From: Pelecanus crispus | Taxonomy: Eukaryota; Chordata; Aves; Pelecaniformes; Pelecanidae | Assembly (NCBI RefSeq): GCF_030463565.1 | Contig: NC_134653.1 | Location: 31,991,150 to 32,055,149, forward strand | Length of the DNA: 64,000 bases | Reading direction: 5' to 3' | In this document: one piece after another, positions 40,601 through 55,600 of the stretch | Layout of the letters: each line of letters begins with the position of its first letter | How positions within the stretch are numbered: position 1 is the first letter of the stretch | Notes under the pieces: generated by a model | What the model saw: only the letters and a program-made list of their open reading frames with translations | Databases searched by the model: none | What the model was told of the DNA's origin: nothing | Translations under genes and position numbers: made by a program

Positions 40601-43600
40601 CACACATACCGACAGGAACCCAGAGCTGTTTACCATGCTCAACAGGCAGAGAAACCTGAAACTGGCACTTCTGCTGCAGAAGATAGTGTAACATTCTCTG
40701 CACAACATTACAAGCCTATAAATATAGTGCAAGACCTCAGAGTTCTTATTCTGAAAGCAACTTAAGTGTTTTAAAAAGAAGAGATGCTCCCCCACCTCTC
40801 GCCTTGTGAAATAAAGCTTTCATACTAGCTGTCTGCAACCAACTCCCTGCAGCCTGAAAAACACCAGACTTACTACCAAATTCAGTTATTAAAGACTCAA
40901 GACTGCAACAGCACATACAGTTTATTCAAAGTTTACATAAAAGCTGAACCAGACACTACACAAAAGACAGAAGTAGACTAAAGGCACCATTGTGTTACTA
41001 CTAAGGCTACTGAAAGATCAAAAAAAAAAAAAAAAAAACTCATAGAAAGACAATGTAGGGAGAAAAACCCTTCCAGAGTTAACATAAAACAGACTGAAAT
41101 GAGGAAAAAAATGAGTTTAAAAAAAAAAAAAATAGAAGTACCTCTAAAAGGCTATGCACACCTCACAGGAAAAGTCTCTGCTTAGAGCTCTGTTGGATCT
41201 AAGTGCAAACAAATGCTTTGACAATGCCTTCACCAAAACCAGCCCTTCAATTAGAGGTGAACATCACATAGACCTGTGAAGCGGCAGCTCCTCCTGCCCC
41301 TGCTACAGGAGCAGCCACATCTCAAAGCACGGCAGTAAAACTCCCTGGGATTCACCAGTCAAAGACCACAGCCTCCTAGGAAGGTTGAACATTCAGAGAA
41401 TGAATAGTGGAAAACAGACCTTCACCTCTGGGTCACCAGCTCAAACAGGAGCTGTGGAAACTTGTCTGCAGCACTGCAGGAAAGGCTGTGCAAGTGACCC
41501 TTCGTTAATTAACTGGGACATGGTGGGGAGCACACTAATGCTCATGACATACAATCCTCATCATGCTTTTCCCAGGTGGCTCTCGTTGCCCATTTAGGAT
41601 TGGACAGGCCAAGGGAGATGCCTGGTTCCCACACAGGGAGGGAGAGAAGATCAGCCCTGTTCTTAGGAAAGTGGCTCCAGTCATGCTGAAGAGTAGAGTT
41701 TGTTACTTTATAATGATGGTGGTTATGCTTGTTATGCTCACCACAGCACAGGGCATTGACAAACACTTCACAGCAGTTAATTTTATAACACAATATTTAA
41801 TCTCACTATATGTGGTGAGTGTCAGAGAAAGACCTTGGTTTCATTGCAATATAACCTTATAAAATAATTTCTTTGCTCACAGTAACCACTATGCTCAAAT
41901 ATCTACCAGCAAAACAGTTCAGAAATTCTCACACCATTCACCCACGCACTAGTTAAGTCACAGCTGGACTGACTTATCCCCTTTCCTTACCAAGAACACA
42001 CTTTCAAATGGACCGAGATGGTTTATGTCCCAAAGCAAGAGGTGACTTCCCGAGTAAACCAAATTACAGTATCAGCACTTTCCTGAATCTTCCAAACAAA
42101 ACAAACCAACCAACCAAAAAAAAAAAATCACTAAATTACCCTCACACAAGCCTCCTTGAGCCATGTTTTTTCCATGTTCCAAAATCAAAATAAACCAGCA
42201 CCAACCTTCACTTTGTAGAGTCCTTTAGAATGCTCAAGTGAAAGATAAATAACTTTTCTCACACGTTTACTGCTACAGAGAGAAGCAATCTCTCTAAACT
42301 TCCTAGGATCTGTCTCCCCATTTTAGAAAGCCTGCTATACTCACACAGCCTATAATCACCACATGCAGAGGTCAGACCCCAAGCCTACTAATGTGCTAAT
42401 AAAAACTGCTAATAAAAATTTTAGGCTCCTTAAGCTCTGCTAAGATTTCTGCTGGAGATTTGAGTGTTCTACTTCTATGACTGGCTACTGAAAACAGATG
42501 GGATGCATGCTGGGCTCCTAAACAACAGCCTTCACAGACCAAAACTTTATTAGAAACAGTAACAAATTGGCTTTCATTGCAAATTTCTGTGCATCTACTC
42601 ACAGAGTCTCTAAGTTGAGCTGTGCTCTTCAATAACATTTGCTGATTTGATAAAGTATATGAGTGAAATCTAATCACATGGTTCCTATGAAGGGTTAACT
42701 ATTTCACACAGCAAGAGAGACAGACAAGAACACAGGAATGCCTCTTGTTCCCATGCAGTTTGATTACAGATTACCCCTCATAGGAGGAATGACTCAGATC
42801 ACAGTCATTCAAGTCACAAACATACTGGCTCTCTACTTTCACAATACAGCAGAATATCCAGCACCTTCAGGCAGCTGGTTAGGGAAGGCAGCAGCACAGA
42901 ACTAGGCTGATACCACAGAAAGCAGCCACACAGCAACACAAACTGGGCTTATCTCCAGTTTCCAGAGACCAAATGCCACCGACATATACTGTCCCGTGCT
43001 GCCCTGAAGAAAACACGTTTCTGTACCAGGCAAAAGCTATAAAATGAGAGCACTCTAAAGCTGTAATTTTTATAAGGCAAAGGACAAATCTCTTCTTTAG
43101 AAGAAAAAAGGTTAGCAAACAGTGAAAGTGCTGCCTGGAATTTTTTTACAGCTGATACTAAAACACTGTCTAGCTCACTCTAGTACTTGGCACCAGAACT
43201 CGCCTGCTTTAGCAAAAGCTCTAGGAACACCCATACAGGTTGGGCCAAAGGTCCAGCTTTCCCAGTACTCCGTCTCCAGCAGTAGACACAAGCCGGTGCC
43301 TGGGGACTAGTGAGAACAGGACAAGCATGTTTGTATGGCATTCCCTCCAGCCCCCAACAACCAGCCCCCTACAGCCCCTCTCAAGTGTAAAGGAAAATGG
43401 TATTAACTATTATATTAACTTACTCCCTAAAAGTGAACTGGAAGAACTACATTGTTTCTCTTTTTGCTGTGTTTATAGACACCTTCTTTTCCCCCCCCAT
43501 ACCTGGGTGAGTTGCATATGTGTATTGATTTGATGGGTCTCTGCTTTGAAAAGGGAGGGATAATGGCATTTTTAATAGAGAACAGCCGCTGTGGTGACTA

Positions 43601-46600
43601 CTGCAATGACTCAGATGCCCCAGCTTTTGGATTGATTGCTTCAGACTCTTGGCTATTTCACAATCTCTGCTTTCTATTTTCAACAGGTTTTAAGTGTCAA
43701 ACACGGTTGCTAATTACCTGAAATAAATGCAGTTTACTCCTCGAGGATATTTGTATCTTTGATCAAGTCAGTTCTCCCATCCCAACACTAGGTTAATTTG
43801 AAATAAGCTGACAACATACAAAGAATTTCTCCCGCTCCGTAGTGGATCTAAGTATTTCACAACCGTATCGAAATCCTTTGACTTAGTCCTTCCTTTCTGA
43901 AAGTTCCATATCCTCAAACCCAGAAAAGACATTTTTGTGTGTGTTCCCAGGTCACTAACCGTTCCGTCCAGTACAACCCCTCCTCTCAATTTTCCTTCTC
44001 AAAAGCTATGTTATAAAGAGCAAAAGCAAGTAGATCGTTCCCTTTCACTGCTTCACGCTTTCCCACATCTGGCATGCCACCACCATATTTTCTATTCAAG
44101 TTCTCTCAACCTCCATCCTGTCAGGGGCAGATGTTTACCAAGCAAACAGAAAGCTGGACTAAGGTGAAGTATCTGTGCAGATACTAATATGCAGTAGTTT
44201 GAATGTATACAGGGAAACATTTATACCTCCTCTGGACACTGTACAGAACGAGCTGACGTGAGAAGCACAGTATGTAACATCCATTAATGTGCTGCTAACA
44301 GACAAGCAAATTTCAGAGCCCATTCCTGAATCCACAATGCAGCTTAGCAGAACCAGAACTTCATTGCATTGCGTCTCACTCAAACACAGCGAGTTCTCCT
44401 GATGCAGGCAGTTGTCACTGTAAATATTAATAGCAGAGCTTCAATTGCCATGGATAAGCTTACTCACACTGCTACAGCTTCTATACAAACATTCAGAAAT
44501 TCACCAGAATGAGCAGAGACCAACCATCCTAGAAAATAACAAATTATATCATTCTTTGCTCTGGGAAATGTGGCCGCAGATAATATCCATATCCATTAAT
44601 TGGCAGATCAGGAATGCAACAAGATCTTCACTGGCCTCTTCTGTTTGGCACTTCTTCTCTAACAGCTGCCAGGCCCACAGCCCAGGTATTTCCTTTTTTA
44701 CTTTTTTTTTTAAATTTTATTTTCCTTTTAACATGCATGCCTTTCCTTTTTTACCTTGTTGATCACTTCTGTCTCTGACACACTGCAAAGTAATAGTTTT
44801 CAATACTAACACAGGCTACATCAAGTGTCATACCACGGCACCAAAAGCAAAAGTCTGCATAATAAGAAGATAATGAAGAGCAGTCATGGACTTCAAAGAA
44901 GAATCACAAAGAACTGAGCAGCTCTTCCACAGTTCATGCTCCATTTGGTCCCTGTCCCTTTGGGAATAGTGTCAATTGTGAAGACAAACAGTGAATAATT
45001 TTAACAGCAGCCTAAAATCTGGATGCAAGACGCAGCAAGAACAACTTAGCAGAATAGCCTGTGATGGCTTACATGCACGTTCACATGAATGTACAGTTGC
45101 TAGATGGTAACTAAATGCAGTAGGCCTAAGTTATTTTTAGGTGTATTGTGCAACCCCCCTACGTCACTTCTTTCCAGCTGCTCCAAAGGCACACCACCAC
45201 CATCACACAGGCCTGGGCTCTGTATCATCACTCCTGGTTTGATGGTCTGAGTCTAACCCTTGCCCTACATTAGAATTTCACTGGGTAAGAATTCAGCCAA
45301 GGCGCCAAAGCCCTTGGCGCAGACAAGAAGAGTGTTTTGGACAACTAGCTCACGTGGGCTGGGAAAGTGGTCTGGCTGTTGGATAGAGAAGTCACCGCAT
45401 TCGCTGCAGCCCTGCTAGAGGTCTCACAGCCATGCTGGCCAAGGTCACTTCAGCTGACGTGTCCTTGAACTGCTGCAGGCAGAGCTCTCCTTACTAGGGG
45501 ACCTTGAGGGAAGGGAGAGTAAACAAAGTAGCAGAGGCAAACGGAGGCCAGGATTTCGAGTAAACATCCCAGGCTAGAGAGTTCTGAAAACAATGAACTT
45601 GACAGATTCCAGCAGCAAAAGTGTCCTTCGTGCCTCTGCAGTGTTTGCCTGGATCTTGTTACGCAGACATATCACTTCAAAAAAAAAAACAAAAAAAAAC
45701 CACCAAACCCACCACCCAAACCAAAACAAGCAAAAAAAAACCCCACACCTGCTGATATAGGAGGACTAACAGGCTTCACTGTTGGATGGATCAGTGAAAA
45801 GCAAAGGCCTCATCCTGTTTATGTAGGCTTCTGAGGATCTGTTCTAAGCAGTAGTACACAATGCAGCACAAACTCTTCACGACAGAATAGTCTCATATGC
45901 CTCTTGCACCCAGCCTGGCAGGACACAGCCCCAGGACCAAGCTCCTGTATTTACTGCAACTATTCTAATGGCGGTAAGGCTCTGGTGTCAATACAAGCTC
46001 TCAACACAGTTACCTCTGAAGCATCCACATAATCAGGACTCCTTTGGGAGAATACCGGGGTAGATATGGCATAGAAGGCGAGCAGTGCAGAGGACCACAT
46101 GTATACCACACAGAGGGTTCAGAGCAGGGCAGACTTGCAAGCTGCCACCTTCCCCCCAGATTGGCAAGACCCAAGTATAAACAATGCAGCTGCTGTCTCA
46201 CTTCCAAAACTAATAATGGCAACCCTCTTTCTCAAGAAAGGCGAACCTATTACACAAGAGCAAGGCTATTTGGAACTTCTCCTTACCCCCTTGGTCACCC
46301 TGAAGGCTCAACTCTTAGATTCTTGTTCTTCTTCACAAGCCAACCCTAGCACAAGTAAATCCCACCTAACACCAGCAAAGACAAGACCACTCTTTCACCT
46401 CCCAGCTGATGGAAGAAGCCTTTTCATGCTCCTGTAGAAACAAAGCTGTAGCAAGCATCAGATCCCTGTACTTGTATAGGGACAATTCTTTATGGACTAA
46501 AGGGGGTAGATCTCTTAAGCTTTCTTCCTTTGCTCCTTCAGCTGAAAGCAGCCTCAGCTCTTCTATTTCTGCTCTGAACTGTCCCCCCCAAATTCTGTCC

Positions 46601-49600
46601 TTTGTTTCCCAAAACACTGAGAGAATGCATAGGGAAATATTGTTAATCTGCAATTAAAGAGAAGCATAAACAACACACATGTATTCTACCCGTAAGGATA
46701 TCCTCTGCTTGCTCTGGTGTGGTATAAATGAGCAATAAAGATACCTCTGGAAATCCAGAAATCTCCCACCATATTAAAAAAAGTATTTCTCTCTGTATGT
46801 AGCTAGACGTTCCCACATATAAAAAATTCAAGTAAGAAAAGGCATTAAATATAGCAAAAAGGACTGCATCCACTACTTCCTTGCACTACACCACAGCTAA
46901 ACTAGAAGTAGAGAGATGAGAAAGTCTCTAACTGTGCATTACTGTTATAGATAATGTTATGCTGTGAACACAAAACCAAGGATCAAAAAGCTGTCTAACA
47001 ACTCATTAAAATTTAACAACCCATTAAAATCTTTCCATGCTTTTCAGAAAAAGTGTTTAATTCATTAAGTAGCATGCTTAGCTACTTAAACAATTGAACC
47101 CTTTTCCCTAGCATCACAGTACATCACAAAACGTATCGTGTCAAATGGGTTATCTGTAGGTCAGCAGTGGTCTGGCCTAAACACACTTACATATCACTAA
47201 TTGAAGAGAATCAGATTCTTTCACTAATACCCTGCTATATGATAATCCAAGTGGTGGCCTGCAGGCCCTTCCCATCTGGCCTGTCACCTTTTGTTTTATA
47301 GTCTCACAGGAGACAAAGCAGCTCCGAGAGCCACTCCTAAGCCACGCTGGGCTTTATACCTCTAACGTACCTTCCAAGTGGCCATGGTCCAGATAACTGA
47401 CCAAGGGAAGGAATCGTTTCACTATGCCTTGGGCCTAGGTGGCTTCCTACAGCGCTCTCGAATCCCGTTTTCTATTATCCATCTGATGGCACAGCTGGAC
47501 AGCCCAACTTTAAAAATACTAGTGCTTCACAAAGCTAACTGTTGCTGAGCTTGCTCTTAAGTAGCATACCGAGTAGCATACCTTAACGTACAAACTGAAA
47601 CCTGCTTAACAGAGAGGGAAGGCGATGACCCTGCAGCCAACCATTTACACTTGCAGAATGGCCAAGGTGTCATTCAGATTCTCGTTTAACACCCCCTCCT
47701 CAGAGGTATTAAGCCTGTAAGAGACCTATAAGAGATCATCACATGTATGAAAATGACAGCAAGAGAAACACTATCCCCACAGGAGTCTGAGCAGACAAAC
47801 ATCTGCTCAATCCAACACTACATTTAACACAGCAAGGCAGAGTCCAGCGACTGCAGCACATCAAGCCAAGGGAGGAAAGCAGATGAGGAGCCCTCGCCAT
47901 TCGTGCTTGCGGAGTACAGACGGTTCCCTAGGAAGCAGGGTCCTTCAGCAAACAGGAGTGGCACGTTTGCCTTCTGAACAAATCTCTCTTGCAAGAAGGG
48001 GTCAAGCCTCACAAAGCAATTAGTTGTTTGACAGCTCAACGAGGCTGATACCATTTAGACTTCCGAGCCCAACCAAACAGCTCTCCACAGGTGAAAAATC
48101 CAAACTCCTCTATGAAAAATACAGATCCCGTTGTTCTAAAAGCAGGAGGGTTTTCTAGATTCTCCAGAAGGCCACCATCAGCAAACTCACTCAGGAAACC
48201 AGAGCTGATGCTCCAGATATTCAAGTTTTCTTGGTGACTGCGAAGCACAGCCCTTTCGTGAGGACAGCGATGATGCCTCTCAGAACCACAACTACCAGTC
48301 GTGGCAGGGAGCAGGTGCTTTTCACAGGCAGTTCAGTGAATGCCAAAGGCAGTCAGCAAAACACCGCCCTCCAGAAGCATTATGATTGCCATTAAAATAC
48401 CAGCCTGGTTTTATTACCCTCTAATTTGCATCTGTAGGGTTCCTCATCAGTTACAATGGCCAGCAGCTTTTCTAACAGAGGTGTAGTAAGCTGCACATCT
48501 TCTTCCTCTTTCCCTCCTAAATCTTTCTTCCGTTTGTCGTCTTTTTTTATGTTTGTAGCTGAAGTGTCATCTTTGATACGGCTTCCTTTTAGACTCCTAT
48601 GTTAGCTCACTTCTAAACTTCATGCCTTTGTTTCCCCCTTTCAAAAAGGCCAGTACACACATCTGGGTCTCTGAAGTGTTGGGACTGTTTTGGTCATTTT
48701 TGGAATGGAGAAAGGGAGGAAAAGCAGTTAACTGATTTATCTAAGATCAACAGGCCCAGAAACTAAGGGCTAGTGAAAAGCTTTGTGCTTGTGTCACAAA
48801 GCAAGCAAGCTGTGGCAAACACACACTAGAACATTTCCGATGGTGATTACAGCTTTACTTAAAGAGATGTCTGTATTAATTATATTATGAATGGCACCAA
48901 GACAGCATGCTTTTACATTCAAAACAATCGAAAATTACCTTCCAACTCCCATTTGAGCAAACAAAAAAAAAATTATTTTGAAAAGACCATATTTAGAATT
49001 TCTATTCTAGTAGTAAAACTTTATAGAAGTGATTTCTGGAAAACCTAGCTTTTCCTAACCCCATTTTTCAAGCCTTCCTGCTTCAGAAACTGTGACAATA
49101 GTGTAACTCTAGCTTGCGCTAAAAACAATCAGATCCAGGTTTTTCCATCACTGTCTGGAACACAAAGAACCAACTCTATTTTCTTTGGAGGCAACTGAAA
49201 CAAGTACTTTTCCTAATCATCTTCATAATTGCTTTATAGAAATGTTAAAGGTTTCCTTCCCAGAGTGAAAGGCAAATTGTATGAAAGCTGTAAAATATTT
49301 CAATAGCCATCAAAGAGTTTAGAAAGCTTGACTTTTTCCTCAGAAGTAGCTTAGAAGTTTCATCTTTAAAGAGACTGCTTGTGCCAGTGACGTTAAAATA
49401 TCAAAGGACAGTTGAGGAAAACTGTAAATGCAATTAGTTTCTGCACACAAAGGAAAGGAAGTAGCAAGCATATAGCCTGAAGTCTGTTAATTAAAAATTA
49501 AATACCAGATTAAACCCAAAGTGGTCCAAGCCTCTAAACTGGCAAGGTTTTCTGTTGTTGTTTTGTTTTAAAAAGACAAACCTTTCTCTCTAACAGCAAA

Positions 49601-52600
49601 AGGAAGCAAGGCAGCATTAGAAGAGTCAAACCAGGAACCCCAGCTCTCCTGCCCGCATTTTACTGCATGATCATCTGTGCCTTCTATATCTGGGTCCATG
49701 TAGCTCACTCTCCCTTTATCAGGCACACCCTTACAAAGTGCCTCCTATCCAACTCTCCTAGCACAGATCAAAGCACAGGGAAGAAATGCTGGACTTCTCT
49801 GACTCCAGCCACACCTTCACTCATCTACCCTTACTATTTTCCATGTCATTTTCTCTTTCATACCTATTTCTCCTGCCCTGAACAGCACTACACTGTCATC
49901 CTCTTTTCTCCCCAACTTATCATTATACATTCACCTTCATCCTTTTTATCAGATCTCCTCTGAGTACAACTCCAATCTCTTCTCCACAGCGTCCCTATCA
50001 TCCTCAGAGACCTCCCTTTCCTTGCAGCCATTCCATCCGACCCTGCTGCTAAATGTTTCCTCACTCACACGTGGCCAGTGAGTTTGTAACTCGGGCTCAA
50101 ACCCACCCAGTCAGCTCAAAGGTCATTTGTTTGGCTTGAACGTCAGAGTTTCCTTCCTGCTTCCATCCCCGTGACCTCCTCTATCAACCATCCACCCCAC
50201 TGTGTGGCTTTATCTTGGCGCTTCTAATTCATTCCATGCATTCCTCAAAGATCCTCTTAATTTTACTCCAAATCTCAGTGAGCTTCTGGCCTCACTCCTT
50301 GTCCTCTCAACTCTTCCTTCTTTGCAACACATCTCTGAGCACTGTTATTAGGGGAAAAATTCCACTCACATACAACTTAGAGAGTTCACTCTCTACTTGC
50401 ACAGAATTTGACAGGCTTGAAATTTAAAATGCCTCTCTGACATCTCAGAAATGCCCAGCCATCAGCTCAATACGGCTACAAAGCTCCCTTTATTCCTCCC
50501 CACCACCTTCCAGCTTGCTGCACCACTAGATACCCCTTTGTTTGATTAAGACTAATCGTAGCTTTAGGATACACAGACAGATAAGCAGCTGCTGAAGTGA
50601 CTGTGTATCAACTCTGCCCTCCAAAAGGATGGAGTTTCTTTTCCCCACATGGGAGAATAACAAACAAGAATGATTCAGTGACCTACTAAAGGAGCATGTG
50701 GGAAAACATGAGTAAAGCTAAGACCTGAATTTTGGATTTCTTGGCTTTAATTCCTCTTGCCGCTCAGCGGAAAGAAAATGAAACCTGGTAAGGAGGAGAG
50801 AACTGGAATCAATGTGTTAATTTCTGTTGCCATCAAACTCTACTTCATTCAAAGCACATCATAATCATGCAACACAAAATCTTCACTAAAAGCAATTCCA
50901 AATCTCACAGTTCAGCCAAGCTTTCTTCAGACCACACAAAAGTTACTGAGAACTGGCAATCTGAGGACAAACTAACTCCCTCTTCCCTATTTCAGCAACC
51001 CATCAAAAATTGTGATTATGAAATCCATGTTGTACTTAAGCCAGAAAATAAGATCTGTTTACTGTGTGAAAACACAAGACCAAAGAACTACAACAAAACA
51101 TGTAGATTTAATGGTAAATCAAAAGAGGATATCAACAATGTGCTTTTTTTAATGCAAAACTGTGCACCACAGCTCTGTAGTAATGCCCTACACAGCCAGG
51201 TCCACAGAAACCACTAAAAACTCGTGACCTGCAGAGCCACCAAAGTAGCCAGGAGCAAAACAAAAAAAATTTATACCTGTATCTAAATCTCTGCCTACAG
51301 AATTTGTCTTTTCTTCCTGTAAGTCACGTGTAGCCCTGAAGACACCAAAATCTAAACTTCAACCAAGGCCTTTTCACACTACCACTATTAAATGTTTACT
51401 TTGGCAAAAGAAATGCATCTTTGAAATGAGAACACCTCAGCAATCTTTCTGCAAATCTTTCTGAGCTTCAAGGTTGTCAAGGTGGAATTTAAAAGTGCGT
51501 CTTATATAGAGCTTAAAAGCTTGTGACTATATCAAGCATTTGACATAAGCAAGGTTAAGAGGCTCAGGAACAATATCCTGATTCATATCACACTCTGAAT
51601 ATAGCATCCTTGCTTTGAAATGACCCTTAACCATGAGTACTTACAACACAGCAACTCTGCTCAAGTTAGACTCAATTCATAGGATGAATATAGGTGTTTT
51701 TATCAGAGTAATTTCTACAAGCAGCATGTAAAATATGTAACTAAATGCTGGAAGTTTTTAATCTCAAACCTGCTATCAGCATTGCTAAGAACTTCCCAAA
51801 ACACATGCTGCATTAACAAAGAATATGTGGCAAAGGTACTTTGGAAACAAGCTGATCTCTAATGTCAGTCCACTGATGAAGGGAATATTTTTGGCTTACA
51901 TCTACATGAAGTGAAGGGGTCATATTGCTAAGGAAGAGAGATGAGATCTAGAAGTGACCTGGCAAGCTTTTCAAAAGGTAGCCTTCGTCACAGTTCCCAG
52001 ACCCCACTCTCCTGTTCTGTGCAACTTTAACAAGCAGAATCCAGAAGGGTTTAGACAATGATTTCAATGTTAACACTCTTACCTGAAGTACAACACCTGT
52101 CATGTTCCTTAAGCTCTTATCAGATGGTGAGAGAACTCTGAGGCCACTTAATAATAAATGAGCTCACAAAGTCATCTTCATTCACCCTGTCATACCTTAC
52201 TACCAAGTAAGATGGACATCAACTGACATAATAATATATAACAGAAGTTTAAAAGAACACCACCTACATTAAGTGTGAGTAGTATCTTTAATAATTCCTA
52301 AAATAAAGCCTGTGCTTTGTTTACATGATGTACATGACCACAGACAACTGACTACAAACCCCTTCTCTCAATTGCAGAGATGATCTCCCCAGCACTGCAA
52401 GAGGGGAACCTTCACAAGGACAATTAATGACTTACATGGTCCCAGAGTCTCATCAACCCCTTATTTCCTTAAAGGGCATGGGTAAGAGATGCTGGGCAAG
52501 TACTAACGGAAGTCTGCAGTGTCACTTATCCATTTTACACCTAGAGAAAGTAACTAAAGGATCAACTTAAATCTACTTTTTCCAGGAGTAACACATTGTA

Positions 52601-55600
52601 TTTCCTACCCCCTGCAACAATGACATTAGTCATTCCAGCATGATTTACCTCTCTACCATCTCAAGCATCAAAACCCTAGAGATAAACTAACACAATGCCA
52701 CTGATTCCTACCACACATTTTTCAGAGCTCCACATGCAGAGTTCAGAATATGCAGATCTGCATTTCCAAGTACATATTTCAGGTTTTGGACCTTAAACAA
52801 ACTATATGCCATTGTTCCCAAAGCAGAGCTTTCCACAGGGAAGTCTAATATCTAATATCCCAGCCTGTTAGGGCAATAAGTGGCTTACAGTACCCTTTCT
52901 TAAAGCACAATTTTTCACTTTGCAGAAGCCTTCAGCATGCATTCTACGAGGAGCTGAATGTTATTCTTCTGCTGAAAACAGCAGCTCTCCAAAATGAAGA
53001 GGAAAAATTCTTCTGTCCCAATCTCAGAAAAAGCCTTCATGATACACTGTGGTCAGAACAATTCATAATACAGTTTAGTTTTGGGAAGTCACTTTTGAGT
53101 AATGCAATTATCTGGATGATTGTAAAGTTATTGAAGGGCTTTACTAAATTAAATACAAAGTTTACATAGAATTTTATCTAATTCTGCTTAATAACCATTG
53201 TAGGCCATATAACCATTGGCATAGTTTCACACTAGAATGAACAGCATCAAAGGTCATTTTCATTTCAGAATGCACACTTTTTAAAATGTTTTTGCCTTTA
53301 AAGTGTCCTGCCTGCCATAGGTCATTTATAGCGACCTAGACACATCAAGATCTGCAAGGTCACATTGTTTTAAAGGGCTGAGATGAAGGGGCTAGAAGAG
53401 GAAAACCAGGGTTCTTTTACCTTCGTCAGTGTGGTATAGTTCCCACAATCAATCTCATGAGAAAAACAGGTGACATTTAGATAAAGTACAGCCCGCGTGA
53501 TACCTGTTGTAAACTCTAGTGTTTATAAGTAACTTATTGATTTAGAACATTGTTTTAATCTCCTAACTGTACAGGGGAGTATGCTGTGGTCATATTTTCC
53601 CCTGTAAAATGGCTCATCTGAAATGAGGACTTTCAACCTGCACAACTGGATACATGACTGAAACAGCTATGACAAAAATTAAAATCAGGTTAGCTTGTAC
53701 TGCTCAAAGGCATGAGGGAATCACTTCCCTCATGTTCAGAAATAGCTTTTTTATCATAAAAAGTTTGACAGTTAACAGCACAAAGCCTTTTTTTTTTTTT
53801 TTTTTTTTTTAACAGCACAATTAAAAGACCGCAGGCTACACTGTGCATCCCATCGAGAACATGACTCAGCACAAATTTGGTCACTTTCAAACATAAACCA
53901 TCCCAGGTAATGACCTAGGCACTCTAGAAAAACTTTGCTTTCTAGCTCATTGGTAAAGCTAGTGGATACCACACAGTTTAGTGCTTCTTTTTAAACCTTT
54001 AAACACTGAAATACTAGCAATGGGTGTCAAGTGTAAATAAATATTACACACAAAGCTCTGTTACAGCAACTTCCTTGTTTTTGTATTTAACATAGCTGCA
54101 TTACCCCAGCTCTAGAAACATGACTTAGCTCATGCCTCTCGTTGCTGGTTCTGCAACAGCCACAAAGCAAAAACCACACACGCTTCTTCACCTTTTTGTT
54201 TTACAGTTTTTGGTGTTGGTTCCCACACCCCCCAGTTCTTTTCTAGAGTGAAATTCTCTATCCAGCAAAGGCAGTATGAAAAGTGTAAACACAGAATCCG
54301 CGTGTTTTGTCAGTGCTAGATCAGACAGACAATAATGGGAAAGATGCAGCTGAGGCAACAGCAATGAAAACATCCCCATAAGCCAACCAAGTTCAAATCA
54401 AACTTGAAGCACAGCACAAAAGGCAGTTGCTGTTTACCCAAGTGTTTTATGTTCCCCGAGGAAGATACGGACAGAGAGACCACTTCTAAGGTAGAAAGGT
54501 TCAACCTACATGCTTAATCAATCATTTGTTAAACGGCGACGATTCCTCATTTCATACTGACGTTCATCACCCTAAATTAGACCTTCCAAAATTATTTTAA
54601 TCCTTTTTAGATCCAAGTTTACAATTGTTTTGTTAGGCAGATTTAAAAAAATTTATCACAAAGCCATCGAGTAAGCAGGCTGAATCTGGGCAGGATGTTT
54701 CATGGTTGCAACTAAGCAAACTTTAAGGTATCCAAGTACAGAAGTATTAAGAACACGCTTTTCTTTGGTAGCCTCCAAGAAGATATTTTCTGCACTTTGC
54801 CTCATACTACCACCAACAAGCAGGATAAAATTATTTCTGCTAAAATAGATGTGGTGCTCAATTTATGGATCTGTATCAGAGTTCGGTATTGTCAAATTAA
54901 TATCGCAGAATTATTCCTTTGCATTAGATGTGATACTCAGTTTCAAAATCCCAAGGATACGCTACCGGAAGCACAACATAAAATAAAGCTGATAGAGGCC
55001 GATGAGAAGATACGCATGAGAAGTCTAGTTCTGTCCCTCATAATACTTGTGTTTGCTTTGCATGTTCCTCTCGGCTTGTACAATAAAGGCAGACTGGTTA
55101 ATTTTTAGTGAGGTTTTACATTTTTATTTCTTTTGGAAATGCAAAGCATTTACATCCATTGTTGTATGCACCTTATCTAAGATTCACTCTCTTGCCAGTA
55201 ACTAACTTGCTTGGTAAAAATTATCAAAATGAGATACTTACATTACATTTGCTCACTAACCGTACAGAACGGATAGTTCTATTGTTTCCTCTTCACTGAG
55301 CAATACTTAAATAGATGAATTTGGGGTGTGCAAAGTTAATTTTCTTTTAGCAAGCTAATATGGTTCCTATAAATGAAAGCAAGTATTTCTGTCGATATGC
55401 TCAGAGGCGTTTTCCATCATTCCTTTTAATCAACTTCCAAAATATGCTCAATAGAGAACATCAGATTGGATCCAATTTCTGCTATATCGCATGGAACAAA
55501 AGACTCGAGCAGGCATACATCTTTTCAAAACACTTCTATTCCATCGCTCTGCCTCCATTTTGGATGACAGACAAAGGGAGTAAATGTGAATATAATTCCT

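Noticed and set aside
45298-45322. A GGCGCCAAAG / CTTGGCGC hairpin in intron 1
   Set aside because: The arms are short and imperfect with no context; not above what 28 kb of intron would give by chance.
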